DNA of 64,000 nt, from the NCBI GenBank assembly GCA_903908265.1, contig CAIVRI010000020.1, positions 1 to 64,000 of the forward strand, written 5' to 3'. Source of the DNA: an uncultured Pseudomonadota bacterium (GTDB lineage: Bacteria > Pseudomonadota > Gammaproteobacteria > Steroidobacterales > Steroidobacteraceae). Positions 48,354 to 57,618 of this stretch are shown here, one piece after another. A program made the position numbers and the translations under genes. Every line of letters begins with the position of its first letter. Positions within the stretch are counted from its first letter, which is position 1. Under the pieces are notes generated by a model. That model had not been told where the DNA came from, did no database searches, and worked only from the letters and a program-made list of their open reading frames with translations.

Positions 48354-48458
48354 AGGGGAGGCTCTGGTGGGCGTAGGGATTACTGTAACGAGCGCTACCG
48401 CCTGAATCCACCCTCCGGGTGTCGCCAGATCGCGGCAGTGCGTATCCGTTCTGACCGC

Positions 48459-49424
48459 TCAGCGCGCATAAAGATCCGTAGCCGCCACCAATTCGTGGAT
48501 CATGCCTTTTTGGAAGGCCGAATGCCCGGCATCGGGCACGATTCGTAAACCAGCTTCCGGCCAAGCTTTGGACAATTCCCACGCATTGCGCACGGGACAG
48601 ATCACGTCGTAGCGGCCATGCACGATGGTCGCTGGCAGGTGGCGTAGTTTGCGGACCTGACGCAGCAAATGGTCGTCTTGCGGGAAGAATCCTTTATTGA
48701 CGAAATAATGGCACTCAATGCGCGCGAAGGCCGCCGCATACAGGGGATCTTCAAATTCGGCAACCGCCTCGGCGTTATGGCGCAGGTACGCGGTGGCCCC
48801 TTCCCAAACGGACCAAGCGCGGGCGGCTTTAGTGACCGTGTCTTTGTTGCGACTGGTGAGTCGCTTGTAATACGCCCCAATCATGTCGCTGCGCTCGGCT
48901 TTTGGGATGGGCGCAACATATTGATCCCACAGGTCGGGGTAGAGCGCGCCACAGCCGTGCGGATCCTGGTAGAACCATTCCAGTTCCCAGCGGCGCAACA
49001 TAAAGATGCCCCGCAACACCAGTTCCGAGACGCGCTTGGGGTGGGTCTGGGCATACGCCAGCGCCAGTGTGGAACCCCACGAACCGCCAAACAGTTGCCA
49101 GGTATCGATCCCCAAATGGCGCCGCAACGTTTCCATGTCCTCCACGAGGTGCCAGGTGGTGTTGTCGACCAAGTTGGCATGCGGCGTGCTCTGCCCGCAG
49201 CCGCGCTGGTCAAACAGGATGATCCGATAGCGCTTGGGATCAAAAAACCGCCGCTGCTCCGGCGAGGTGCCACCACCGGGCCCGCCATGGAGGAAGACGA
49301 CCGGTTTGCCACGCGGGTTGCCACTTTCCTCGTAATAGAGCTCATGTATGTCGGAGACCCGTAGACGGCCGACGTTGTATGGGCGCAGACGGGGATAGAG
49401 ACGGCGGATGGGCGTGCTGGGCAT
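48459..49424 (-). CDS. pip: Proline iminopeptidase
   Basis: 321 aa; VVFLHGGPGGGTSPEQRRFFDPKRYRIILFDQRGCGQSTPHANLVDNTTWHLVEDMETLRRHLGI; GGSWGSTLALAYAQTHP. Confidence 0.94.
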   Translation of the reverse strand: MPSTPIRRLYPRLRPYNVGRLRVSDIHELYYEESGNPRGKPVVFLHGGPGGGTSPEQRRFFDPKRYRIILFDQRGCGQSTPHANLVDNTTWHLVEDMETLRRHLGIDTWQLFGGSWGSTLALAYAQTHPKRVSELVLRGIFMLRRWELEWFYQDPHGCGALYPDLWDQYVAPIPKAERSDMIGAYYKRLTSRNKDTVTKAARAWSVWEGATAYLRHNAEAVAEFEDPLYAAAFARIECHYFVNKGFFPQDDHLLRQVRKLRHLPATIVHGRYDVICPVRNAWELSKAWPEAGLRIVPDAGHSAFQKGMIHELVAATDLYAR

Positions 49425-49555
49425 GGAAGACCTCCCGATAGGGGTTGACAGTGTCGCATGCGCGTTGGTCGGCCACCATGCTGCGGTGATGACGATGTCT
49501 TGCCGGGTGCGCGCCGCTATGATGTCGTCGCTACCGCGTCCGTTGGAGTTGCCGC

Positions 49556-50563
49556 ATGCTCGTTCTCAGGAAGCCTTACCTTCTTTATCTTGGTGACGTG
49601 CTGACCAAAGCCGATGCCAAAACCGCGTTTGGTTTGCGCGACTGGTGCCGTGCGGATGTGCTGGCCGAGTGGTCCTTGCCGGCCTGTCCGGTGACCCTTG
49701 ATTTGCCCCGCTTGGCGCCGGCTGCAGCGGCCGAGGCGGGCGCCGGTTCCATCGTCGTTGGGGTGGCGGTGACTGGGGGGCGCCTGCCGGCCCATTGGCA
49801 GGACGATTTGGAGGCAGCGCTGCTTGCGGGTCTGGATGTGGTGTCTGGCATGCACACGCGCTTGACTGCATTCCCGCGCCTCGTCGCCGCGGCCGCGACC
49901 TCGGGGGCGCGCCTCGTGGACGTACGGCACATCGGCGGCGACTATCCTTGCGCGAGTGGGCGCAAACGCAGTGGTCTGCGCGTTCTGACGGTCGGTACCG
50001 ACTGCGCTTTGGGTAAGAAATACACGGCTCTTGCGCTCACCAAAGAGCTGAAAGCGCGCGGTGTTGCCGCGACGTTCCGGGCCACCGGCCAGACCGGCAT
50101 CATGATCGCCGGTAGTGGAGTGCCGATGGATCGCACGATATCGGACTTCATCGCCGGTGCGGCGGAGGTGCTGTCACCGGACGCCGCTGCCGATCACTGG
50201 GACGTGATTGAGGGCCAAGGGTCGCTTTATCATCCCGCTTATGCGGCCGTAACCTTGGGGTTGTTGCATGGCTCGCAGCCAGACGCGATCGTGCTCTGTC
50301 ACGACCCGATGCGTACCACCATCGACGAGTTCCCGGACTTCCCGATCCCGTCGCTGCACGACGCGATTGACTATTATGTCTTGGCCGGACGACTCACCAA
50401 TCGCGCGATCCGTTGCGTGGGGATCAGCATCAATTCCTCCGCGCTCAGTGACGCGCAGTGGGACGCCTATCGGCAGCGAGTGTCGGCCCAATTGGGTCTT
50501 CCGGTGTGTGATCCGCTGCGCGGTGGTGTGGGCTTGCTGGCGGACCGGTTGCTCGCGTCATGA
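49556..50563 (+). CDS. dgcN: DUF1611/DgcN-family protein (putative D-glutamate N-acetyltransferase)
   Basis: 335 aa; LRVLTVGTDCALGKKYTALALTKELKARGVAATFRATGQTGIMIAGSGVPMD; VIEGQGSLYHPAYAAVTLGLLHGSQPDAIVLCHDP; followed by DgcA-like racemase. Confidence 0.78.
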   Translation: MLVLRKPYLLYLGDVLTKADAKTAFGLRDWCRADVLAEWSLPACPVTLDLPRLAPAAAAEAGAGSIVVGVAVTGGRLPAHWQDDLEAALLAGLDVVSGMHTRLTAFPRLVAAAATSGARLVDVRHIGGDYPCASGRKRSGLRVLTVGTDCALGKKYTALALTKELKARGVAATFRATGQTGIMIAGSGVPMDRTISDFIAGAAEVLSPDAAADHWDVIEGQGSLYHPAYAAVTLGLLHGSQPDAIVLCHDPMRTTIDEFPDFPIPSLHDAIDYYVLAGRLTNRAIRCVGISINSSALSDAQWDAYRQRVSAQLGLPVCDPLRGGVGLLADRLLAS

Positions 50564-51543
50564 TGCGCTGCACCGTCGAAATTGAGCATTGGGAGATGCA
50601 TGAGGTATTCGCCACCTCGCGGGATGCATTGACCCGTATTCCAGTCATTCTGGTGACGCTGGTCGCAGCGGATGGGCACATCGGTCGCGGCGAAGCCGCT
50701 GGGGTCGATTACCACGGCGAGACCCCGCAGAGTATGGTCCACGACGTGCAGTCCGTATCCGAGCGCCTCCACGCGGACCTAACGACAGCGCAGTTGCAGA
50801 CCTTGCTGCCCCCAGGCGGCGCCCGCAACGCGCTCGATTGCGCGCTGTGGGATTTACGTGCCAAGCAATCCGGTGTCCCAGTCGCCGTCACGGCGGGCTT
50901 TCTGTCCTTGCGTCCGGTGCGCACGGTGCTGACGCTGGGGTTGGCTGATGAAACGGATACGCGGCGCAAGGCGCGGGAGTCCTTGCGCTACAGTGAGTTG
51001 AAGCTAAAGCTGGACGCGGATCGCCATCTGGATGTGGTGCGTATCGTGCGCGAAGAACATCCGACCGCCCGGCTCGTGGTGGATGCCAATCAAGCGTGGG
51101 ATCGCGCCTTATTGGATCGACTGGAGCCGCCGCTGCGTGCGCTTGGCGTGGAACTGATCGAGCAACCCGTGCCGCAAAGCGAGGATGCAACGCTGGACGG
51201 TTATGCGGGTCTCATTCCATTGGCGGCCGATGAGTCTTGCGTCGATCGGCAGTCGTTTCCCGCGTTGGTCGGGCGTTATCGTTACCTCAATATCAAGCTC
51301 GATAAGTGCGGTGGTCTGACCGAAGCGCTGGCGATGGTGCATGAGGCGTCGCGCTTAGGGTTTGGCTTGATGGTGGGCAACATGTGTGGCACTTCATTGG
51401 CTATGGCGCCAGGATTTCTGGTCGCCCAATCGTGCACGCATGTGGATTTGGACGGTCCATTGCTACAGCGTCTTGACCGCCCCTACCCGATCCATTTTGA
51501 GGATGGGCTCATGTCGGTGCCTGCGCGCGCACTCTGGGGGTGA
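50560..51543 (+). CDS. dgcA: Enolase-superfamily racemase/epimerase, DgcA-like (N-acetyl-D-glutamate racemase candidate)
   Basis: 327 aa; YSELKLKLD (KxK), VVDANQAW, LAADESC, NIKLDKCGGLTEAL; ATGA overlap with dgcN. Confidence 0.78.
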   Translation: MMRCTVEIEHWEMHEVFATSRDALTRIPVILVTLVAADGHIGRGEAAGVDYHGETPQSMVHDVQSVSERLHADLTTAQLQTLLPPGGARNALDCALWDLRAKQSGVPVAVTAGFLSLRPVRTVLTLGLADETDTRRKARESLRYSELKLKLDADRHLDVVRIVREEHPTARLVVDANQAWDRALLDRLEPPLRALGVELIEQPVPQSEDATLDGYAGLIPLAADESCVDRQSFPALVGRYRYLNIKLDKCGGLTEALAMVHEASRLGFGLMVGNMCGTSLAMAPGFLVAQSCTHVDLDGPLLQRLDRPYPIHFEDGLMSVPARALWG

Positions 51544-51546
51544 GCC

Positions 51547-52341
51547 TCAGCCCACCTGTAGTGCGGTGAGGCTGATCGAACCGAGCTCGAAGCCTTCGTG
51601 CACGACCGTGGTGGCCTCATCCGCGCGGCGCGTGCCGAGCACGTACAGCAGCGGCAAGTAGTGATCGGGGGTCGGTACAGACAGGCGCCCGGCCTGGTCG
51701 AAGGCCGCCAGATTCGCGAGTGGGTCATGCTCGCCGGCGAGCGCGTTGGTGCGCACCCACGCGTCAAACTGCGTCGCCCACGCGGGCGCTACCTGCGCAT
51801 CGCGCCAATCTACGTGGCCGAGATTGTGGACGATGCCGCCGCTGCCGAGGATGAGTACCCCTTGATCACGCAGCACACTGAGCGCGGCACCCATGCGCAG
51901 GTGATCGGCGCCGGGGCGCGTCTGATCAATGCTGAGTTGCACGACGGGTATGTCCGCCTTGGGATACAGGTGTAACAGGACCGACCAAGTCCCATGATCC
52001 AGCCCCCAGTCCGTGCGGACGCTCGCGCCCTGCAACGCCAGGCAGGAGGCTACCGCATGCGCCAATTGCGGTGCGCCGGGTGCTGGATATTGAATCCGTT
52101 GGAGGGCCTCTGGGAAGCCGGCAAAGTCGTGAAGGGTTTTGGGGGCCAGCTGCCCGGTTACAAAAGTCCCACGCGTGTACCAGTGCGCAGAGATCGCCAG
52201 AATGGCGCGGGGTTTGCCGAGCTTTACGCCGAGGGCACGCCAAGCGCGGGTGTGTGCATTGTCGGCGAGCGCATTCGTTGGGCTGCCGTGACCGATGAAC
52301 AGTGCTGGAAAACGGGCTCGATTGCGGCTGTCCTGCAGCAT
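51547..52341 (-). CDS. LigB-family extradiol dioxygenase (YgiD/4,5-DOPA dioxygenase-like)
   Basis: MLQDSRNRARFPALFIGHGSPTNALADNAHTRAWRALG; ISAHWYTRGTFVT; DWGLDHGTWSVLLHLYPKADIPVVQLSID; GSGGIVHNLG. ORF track start 52704 overlaps the next gene; ATG at 52341 preferred. Confidence 0.9.
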   Translation of the reverse strand: MLQDSRNRARFPALFIGHGSPTNALADNAHTRAWRALGVKLGKPRAILAISAHWYTRGTFVTGQLAPKTLHDFAGFPEALQRIQYPAPGAPQLAHAVASCLALQGASVRTDWGLDHGTWSVLLHLYPKADIPVVQLSIDQTRPGADHLRMGAALSVLRDQGVLILGSGGIVHNLGHVDWRDAQVAPAWATQFDAWVRTNALAGEHDPLANLAAFDQAGRLSVPTPDHYLPLLYVLGTRRADEATTVVHEGFELGSISLTALQVG

Positions 52342-52408
52342 TAGGGTCCGTGTGCTAAAGGACCGCTGCAGGCAGCGAGGGTGCAAGGTTTGCCACCTGG
52401 GCAACCGT

Positions 52409-53095
52409 TCATGCGGGCGTACTGCGTACGAACGCACTGAGGTGGAAGCGCGCCTGATCCGGGCCTTGTAGGTGGTGCTGTCCGATGGGGCAGGCCCGTC
52501 GCGCCGCACAGGCGCCGGTGAGGCAGTCCTCTCCTGCTGGGGTACGCAGATAGTTGGCGCAACTCGCCGGCGCGAAGCCGCCGCTGGCGTGGGCACTGAC
52601 CGGACAGGCGTGTAAGCACGGTCGGGTGGCGCAGGTATCGCACGGAGACGCGCTGTCCTGTCGCGCCGGCAGATCCAGCGCCTCTGCGAATGCCAGCGCG
52701 CCACGATAGGAGTGCCACAAGCCGTGCTCGGCGTGAATCAGCAATCCCAACGGTGAAACATGCAGCGATTCGGCGCGTACGGCCCATCGCTGGAACGGCC
52801 ACCACGGCGGACCGCCGAAGGGTTCCAATGGGAAGGCATCAAACGCGTCGGCCAGATCCTCCAGAAGGCGATGACCCCACCGGTCCAGCGGATTGGGTTG
52901 GCCATCCGCCGACTCTGGTGATCCGCGAAAAGCCGGCCACTGCGCGCGCCCGCTCATGCCAACGAGCACGAGAGTTACGGTGGCCTGACCGGGCCGTACC
53001 TCCGGCACCCCGTCTGCGGGCGTGGGATGAAAAGCGCCGCGGACCGCTAAACCGGCGGTTTCGATAGCGCGCTGTACTGTACTGAAGGGCATCAT
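52409..53095 (-). CDS. 4Fe-4S ferredoxin-like protein (QueG-like iron-sulfur domain)
   Basis: CDTCATRPCLHACPVSA ... CLTGACAARRACPIG cysteine clusters. Confidence 0.72.
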   Translation of the reverse strand: MMPFSTVQRAIETAGLAVRGAFHPTPADGVPEVRPGQATVTLVLVGMSGRAQWPAFRGSPESADGQPNPLDRWGHRLLEDLADAFDAFPLEPFGGPPWWPFQRWAVRAESLHVSPLGLLIHAEHGLWHSYRGALAFAEALDLPARQDSASPCDTCATRPCLHACPVSAHASGGFAPASCANYLRTPAGEDCLTGACAARRACPIGQHHLQGPDQARFHLSAFVRSTPA

Positions 53096-53358
53096 GCCTC
53101 GCGCCCGCGACCGAGCCGCCGACGGGCGATCAATTGCACCGACTCACTCGCCGGGTCCCAAAAGATTTCTGCCTCACCGCGCTCGAGTTGGCGCTGTACC
53201 TCGGCGATCTTCGAATCCAAAGTCACTTCGTGCCGTCCATAATCGGTTCCCTCGCGCAACACGAAGGATTCGATAACACCGCGCAGCGCATCCGATGACA
53301 GTTCGGTATGCGGAATGGCGACCGGTTCTGGTCTCTCGTCGGTGTCGGTAGGTTCCAT
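53092..53358 (-). CDS. YheU family protein (UPF0270)
   Basis: 88 aa; ELSSDALRGVIESFVLREGTDYGRHEVTLDSKIAEVQRQLERGEAEIFWD closely matches the YheU pattern. Confidence 0.9.
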   Translation of the reverse strand: MEPTDTDERPEPVAIPHTELSSDALRGVIESFVLREGTDYGRHEVTLDSKIAEVQRQLERGEAEIFWDPASESVQLIARRRLGRGREA

Positions 53359-53381
53359 GCGCGAATGCTAACTCGTTTCGG

Positions 53382-54614
53382 GTGTTCTCGCCTTTACGGA
53401 ACGCATGGACTGCGACAGGATGGGGACCCGTTGCACAGGAGATCGCCGCGTTGCACGTCCCCGACTACTTCGATCTGCAGTTGCTCGCCCCACGGCGCAT
53501 TCTCACCGGCGTCGGTTGCCGGGCCGCGCTACCGGGCCTATTGGCCGAAGATGGGCGCCGTCGCCCCTTGGTGGTCAGCGATCCGCGACTGGGGGACTCG
53601 GCAGCGCTGCGTGATGTGCTGGCCCTGCTGGCGACAGCGGCGGGCCCTGTGCCGATGACGAGCGACGTGCCCGGCGAGCCCGACGTCCATTGCGCTGAAG
53701 CGATTGCGGCCTTACTGCAACGCGGACAACATGACTGTGTCATTGCGATTGGCGGCGGCAGTGTCATCGATGCGGCGAAGGGCGCGGCCGTTGCGACCAC
53801 CAATCCGGGTCATTTGGTCGATTACGAAGGTTTTGATCGCTTTATGGTCGATCCTTTGCCGCTCTATGCGTTGCCGACGACCGCAGGGACGGGCTCAGAG
53901 GTGACGCGTGTGACGGTGCTCGGGGTGTTGGATCCACCGCGCAAGATCAGTATCAAGGGCGCGCGCCTTGTGCCTACTGCGGCGTTGGTGGATTCGGATT
54001 TTCTATTGACTGTGCCGGTGCGCGTGGGCGCGGCGGCGGCAACGGATGCACTGACGCATGCGTTGGAAGCCTATCTGCGGCCGGCGTCGAGTCCGGTCTC
54101 GCGCGCTCTCGGGTTGCGTGCGGCCACCATGATCCTGCGCGTCATGGGCGCCGGTGCGGCGTACGCGACGCCGGCGAATCTGGCGGACCTGTCGGTTGCC
54201 TCGATGTTGGCCGGATTGGCGTTCGGCAACTCCGATGTCGGACCTGTGCATTGCCTTGCCGAGTCGATTGGCGCGGTCTATCACGCACCCCATGGGGCGG
54301 CTAATGCTGTGTTTTTAGGCCCGGTGCTGCACTATTACGGTGCCGTGGTGGCGTTGCCCTTGGCGGAGGTCGCGCGGACGGTGTGGCCTGACGCATTGGC
54401 GGGCCGCAGTGCGGGGGAAGCCACCCAAGTGCTGGTGGCGGCAGTCGAGGGCTTTGTGGCGGCCAACGACGTTGGCACGTTGCGATCGGTGTGCGGTGGC
54501 GCGATGGATATCGATCGCATCGCCGCACTCGCCGTGACCAACAATTCCAATGCCTCAGGCCCGATCCCCATGACGCAGGCCGATTACCGTTCGATCATCG
54601 CGTCGATGGGTTAG
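53382..54614 (+). CDS. Iron-containing alcohol dehydrogenase
   Basis: 410 aa; VIAIGGGSVIDAAKG, LPTTAGTGSEVTRV, ATDALTHALEAYLRP, GPVHCLAESIGAVYHAPHGAANAV. Exact start uncertain. Confidence 0.9.
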   Translation: MFSPLRNAWTATGWGPVAQEIAALHVPDYFDLQLLAPRRILTGVGCRAALPGLLAEDGRRRPLVVSDPRLGDSAALRDVLALLATAAGPVPMTSDVPGEPDVHCAEAIAALLQRGQHDCVIAIGGGSVIDAAKGAAVATTNPGHLVDYEGFDRFMVDPLPLYALPTTAGTGSEVTRVTVLGVLDPPRKISIKGARLVPTAALVDSDFLLTVPVRVGAAAATDALTHALEAYLRPASSPVSRALGLRAATMILRVMGAGAAYATPANLADLSVASMLAGLAFGNSDVGPVHCLAESIGAVYHAPHGAANAVFLGPVLHYYGAVVALPLAEVARTVWPDALAGRSAGEATQVLVAAVEGFVAANDVGTLRSVCGGAMDIDRIAALAVTNNSNASGPIPMTQADYRSIIASMG

Positions 54615-54834
54615 CGCTCGGCACCACGGCAGGTGTGAGCGTCAGTGTGGGCGGCCCCGGTGTGGCGGGAAATGCCGACACGCGCGCGGAGCCGTCCGTG
54701 GGTTGGGCCGGTGCGCGCGCTTCTGGGTGCGTGAGCAATAGCCATAAGCCGACCGCTACTGTCAGCGGTACGGCGATGACGACGCCGATCCGCAACCAGC
54801 CTTCGATGCGGCGCGTGTGCTGTGCGTCACTCAT
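54595..54834 (-). CDS. Small single-TM membrane protein of unknown function
   Basis: MSDAQHTRRIEGWLRIGVVIAVPLTVAVGLWLLLTHPEA...; ATGA overlap with upstream TlpA-like gene suggests translational coupling. Confidence 0.5.
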   Translation of the reverse strand: MSDAQHTRRIEGWLRIGVVIAVPLTVAVGLWLLLTHPEARAPAQPTDGSARVSAFPATPGPPTLTLTPAVVPSANPSTR

Positions 54835-55367
54835 GGAGCGGCTTTCCGCGGCGTATCGAAGTGAAAGGCCCGGCGGATGCGGGCGATCTCGCCGGGCGAG
54901 TCCCACATGTGTTCGCCGTAAATGCGCTCGACGACACGCCCGTCAGCATCCACGAGCACAGTCAGTGGAATTCGGTTCGCCCCCAACATGGTCTCCAGCA
55001 CCGTGTCGTGATCGAGAAAGTGTGGGATGGTCGCATTCGATTGCGATAACCACGTTTGCGCAGCAGTGCGAACATCGTCGGTCGAGATGCCGATGATACC
55101 AAAGCGGGCGGCTTCATCATGCCAAGCCAGTCGTTCGAGCGAGGCGGTTTCAGCGCGGCAAGGGCCGCACCAACTGGCCCACAGATTGATCAGCAGGGGC
55201 TTGCCGCGGAATGCGGCCAGCGGGCGCGACGGGCCATTTAAACCGTCCATTACGGCGGCGCGCAACTGGCCACCGATCGGCACGGTGCCCTCTGTGCTAC
55301 GCGCAGCCTGTGTGCCGGCCAGCAGCAGGCTACACAGCGTCAGCGTCCGGATCAGTAGCGGTCGCAT
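54831..55367 (-). CDS. TlpA-like thioredoxin-fold protein
   Basis: 178 aa with signal peptide; PLLINLWASWCGPCRAETASLERLAW. Confidence 0.88.
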   Translation of the reverse strand: MRPLLIRTLTLCSLLLAGTQAARSTEGTVPIGGQLRAAVMDGLNGPSRPLAAFRGKPLLINLWASWCGPCRAETASLERLAWHDEAARFGIIGISTDDVRTAAQTWLSQSNATIPHFLDHDTVLETMLGANRIPLTVLVDADGRVVERIYGEHMWDSPGEIARIRRAFHFDTPRKAAP

Positions 55368-56176
55368 CAGTGCGGTGTGCTGGCGACGATCCAGTCGGCC
55401 ATCGCAGCGATGAGTTCGTTTGGCGATTCCGCCAGCAACATGTGACCGGCACCGGGCAAGAGGCGCAACGTCGCCGCTGGCAGTGCCGCCACCAGCGTCT
55501 TGGCGTTGCGCACTGGCGTCATGATGTCGCGCTCACCGCTGACCAATAGCGTGCTTGCCGTGACCTGGGCTGCGGCAATGAGACCATCGTAGGCATTGCA
55601 GGCGCTGAGATCCGCGTGCAAGACGCCCGGCGCCGCGCGCTCGAGCACACGTTCGGAAGCGCCGGCCATCCACACACCGGGTGCACGGCTTCCGCCCATG
55701 CCCGCATCGTAGCCAAGGCCCCACAGATTCATCATATCTACGGCGTCGTGGTGATTGCGTTGCGCTGCATCGAGCAGATCGGGGTGGACCGGCATTTTGG
55801 CAGCAGCGCCGATCAGCAGCAGTCGTGTGATGCGCGCAGGCGCCAGTGCCGCAGTCTCGAGTGCGATCAAGGCGCCCATCGAGTGACCGATCAACACCGC
55901 CGTGTCCGTCTGTGCCGCGTCGAGCAGTTGCACTGTCCACTCGGCCAGTGCGGTGATGGACGTCAACGGCGCGCCGTCGGATCGTCCGTGTCCGGGCAGG
56001 TCGGGGCTCAGCACATTCCAACCGCGGAAGGCCAGCCAGCGACTCTGCAAGGCCCAAGCGCTGTGGTCGTAGCCCGCCCCATGCAGAAACACGGCCCAGG
56101 GCCGCCCCGCCTGCAGGGCGCGACCGCCGGTCGCGACGTGGACGACGTTGCCATTGATGCGATATTGCACGGCCAT
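55367..56176 (-). CDS. Alpha/beta hydrolase
   Basis: 269 aa; VFLHGAGYDHSAW; DLPGHGRSDG; LIGHSMGALIAL; PGAGHMLLAESP. Confidence 0.9.
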   Translation of the reverse strand: MAVQYRINGNVVHVATGGRALQAGRPWAVFLHGAGYDHSAWALQSRWLAFRGWNVLSPDLPGHGRSDGAPLTSITALAEWTVQLLDAAQTDTAVLIGHSMGALIALETAALAPARITRLLLIGAAAKMPVHPDLLDAAQRNHHDAVDMMNLWGLGYDAGMGGSRAPGVWMAGASERVLERAAPGVLHADLSACNAYDGLIAAAQVTASTLLVSGERDIMTPVRNAKTLVAALPAATLRLLPGAGHMLLAESPNELIAAMADWIVASTPH

Positions 56177-56179
56177 GGT

Positions 56180-57475
56180 TCAGCCCTTCTGCGAGGCCCG
56201 CAGGGCCTGGTCGAGGTCACGGATGATGTCCGCCACCGATTCAATACCGACCGACAGACGGACCATGTCCTCGGAGATCCCACCCGCTTCTAATTGCGCC
56301 GCGCTCATTTGCTGATGGGTGGTGGTGGCCGGGTGGATCACGAGGGTTTTGGCGTCGCCCACATTGGCTAAGTGACTTGCCAAGCGCAGCGTGTCGATAA
56401 ACTTTTTACCGGCCGCGCGCCCGCCGCGCACACCAAAGCTGACCATCGAACCGGCGCCGCGCGGCAGGAGACGCTGGGCCAATGCATGATCGGGGTGCGA
56501 CGGCAGCGAGGGGTGCGTCACCCAAGCCACGGCCGCATGGCGACCGAGGAAGTCGAGGATAGCGGTGGTATTTTCCATGTGCCGCTGCATGCGCAGTCCC
56601 AAGGTTTCGAGCCCTTGCAGGAGATAGAATGCGTTGGTTGGTGACAGACAGACGCCAAACTGTCGCAAGCCCTCGGTGCGCGCGCGCATGGTGAAGGCCG
56701 CGGGACCGAATTGTTCGCTGAAGACAATGCCTTGGTAGCCGGCACTGGGTTCGGTCAGCATGGGGTAGCGACCCGAACGCTCCCAGTCAAAGCGCCCACC
56801 GTCGATGACCGCACCGCCAATGGCAATCCCATGGCCGCCGATCCACTTCGTGATCGAGTGCATGACGAGGTCAGCGCCCAGATCCAGCGGCCGGCACAGG
56901 TAGGGTGTGGCGAAGGTGCTGTCGATCAGTAGGGGCACACCCGCCTGATGGGCGATGTCCGCGAGCGCTGGAATGTCGAGCACCTCGAGGCCTGGGTTAC
57001 CGATGGTCTCCCCGAGTAGCAGTTTGGTGTTCGGTTGGATTGCGCCGCGAAAGCCGTCGTGGTCGCGCGGTTTGACGAACGTGGTCGTGATGCCAAAGCG
57101 CGGCAGGGTATTGGCGAGCAAGCCGACCGTACCGCCGTACAAGGAGGCGGACGCCACGATATGATCGCCCGTACCGAGCAGTGTGGCGATGGCAACGTGC
57201 AACGCGGCCATCCCAGAGGCGGTGCAGATCGCACCGACGCCGCCTTCGAGGGCGGCCAGCCGCTCTTCGAGCACGGCAACCGTCGGATTGGAGATGCGGC
57301 TATAGATATAGCCGGGGCGTTCGAGATTAAATAGCGCGGCCGCCTGTTCGCCGTCTTCAAAGACGTAGGACGTGGTCTGGTAGATGGGTACCGCGCGGGC
57401 GCGATGCTCAGGATCGGGGTGCTGACCGGCATGCAGGCTTAAGGTTTCAAAGCCCGGCGGGCTAGGTGCGGCCAT
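56180..57475 (-). CDS. metY: O-acetylhomoserine sulfhydrylase (aminocarboxypropyltransferase)
   Basis: Start trimmed to [44 protein letters not shown] lysine region [19 protein letters not shown]. Confidence 0.92.
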   Translation of the reverse strand: MAAPSPPGFETLSLHAGQHPDPEHRARAVPIYQTTSYVFEDGEQAAALFNLERPGYIYSRISNPTVAVLEERLAALEGGVGAICTASGMAALHVAIATLLGTGDHIVASASLYGGTVGLLANTLPRFGITTTFVKPRDHDGFRGAIQPNTKLLLGETIGNPGLEVLDIPALADIAHQAGVPLLIDSTFATPYLCRPLDLGADLVMHSITKWIGGHGIAIGGAVIDGGRFDWERSGRYPMLTEPSAGYQGIVFSEQFGPAAFTMRARTEGLRQFGVCLSPTNAFYLLQGLETLGLRMQRHMENTTAILDFLGRHAAVAWVTHPSLPSHPDHALAQRLLPRGAGSMVSFGVRGGRAAGKKFIDTLRLASHLANVGDAKTLVIHPATTTHQQMSAAQLEAGGISEDMVRLSVGIESVADIIRDLDQALRASQKG

Positions 57476-57563
57476 CGTCCACTCCTCATCTGGGTTGCTG
57501 TCGGGGCAGATTAGCTGCTCGGTGCGGCCGCAGCGGAGTTCCCCCGAGATGCGTCCTCGGGTA

Positions 57564-57574
57564 TTGTCTGACAA
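57564..57574. promoter_or_regulatory. Palindromic operator site 2, TTGTC-T-GACAA
   Basis: Reverse strand reads ATTTGTCAGACAA (57563-57575 region), identical to the core of sites 1 and 3; lies between metY and the dmdC-like gene. Confidence 0.72.
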
Positions 57575-57618
57575 ATTGGTCGCTGCGACTACCGTGTCGT
57601 TTCACTAGGGTAATTGTT

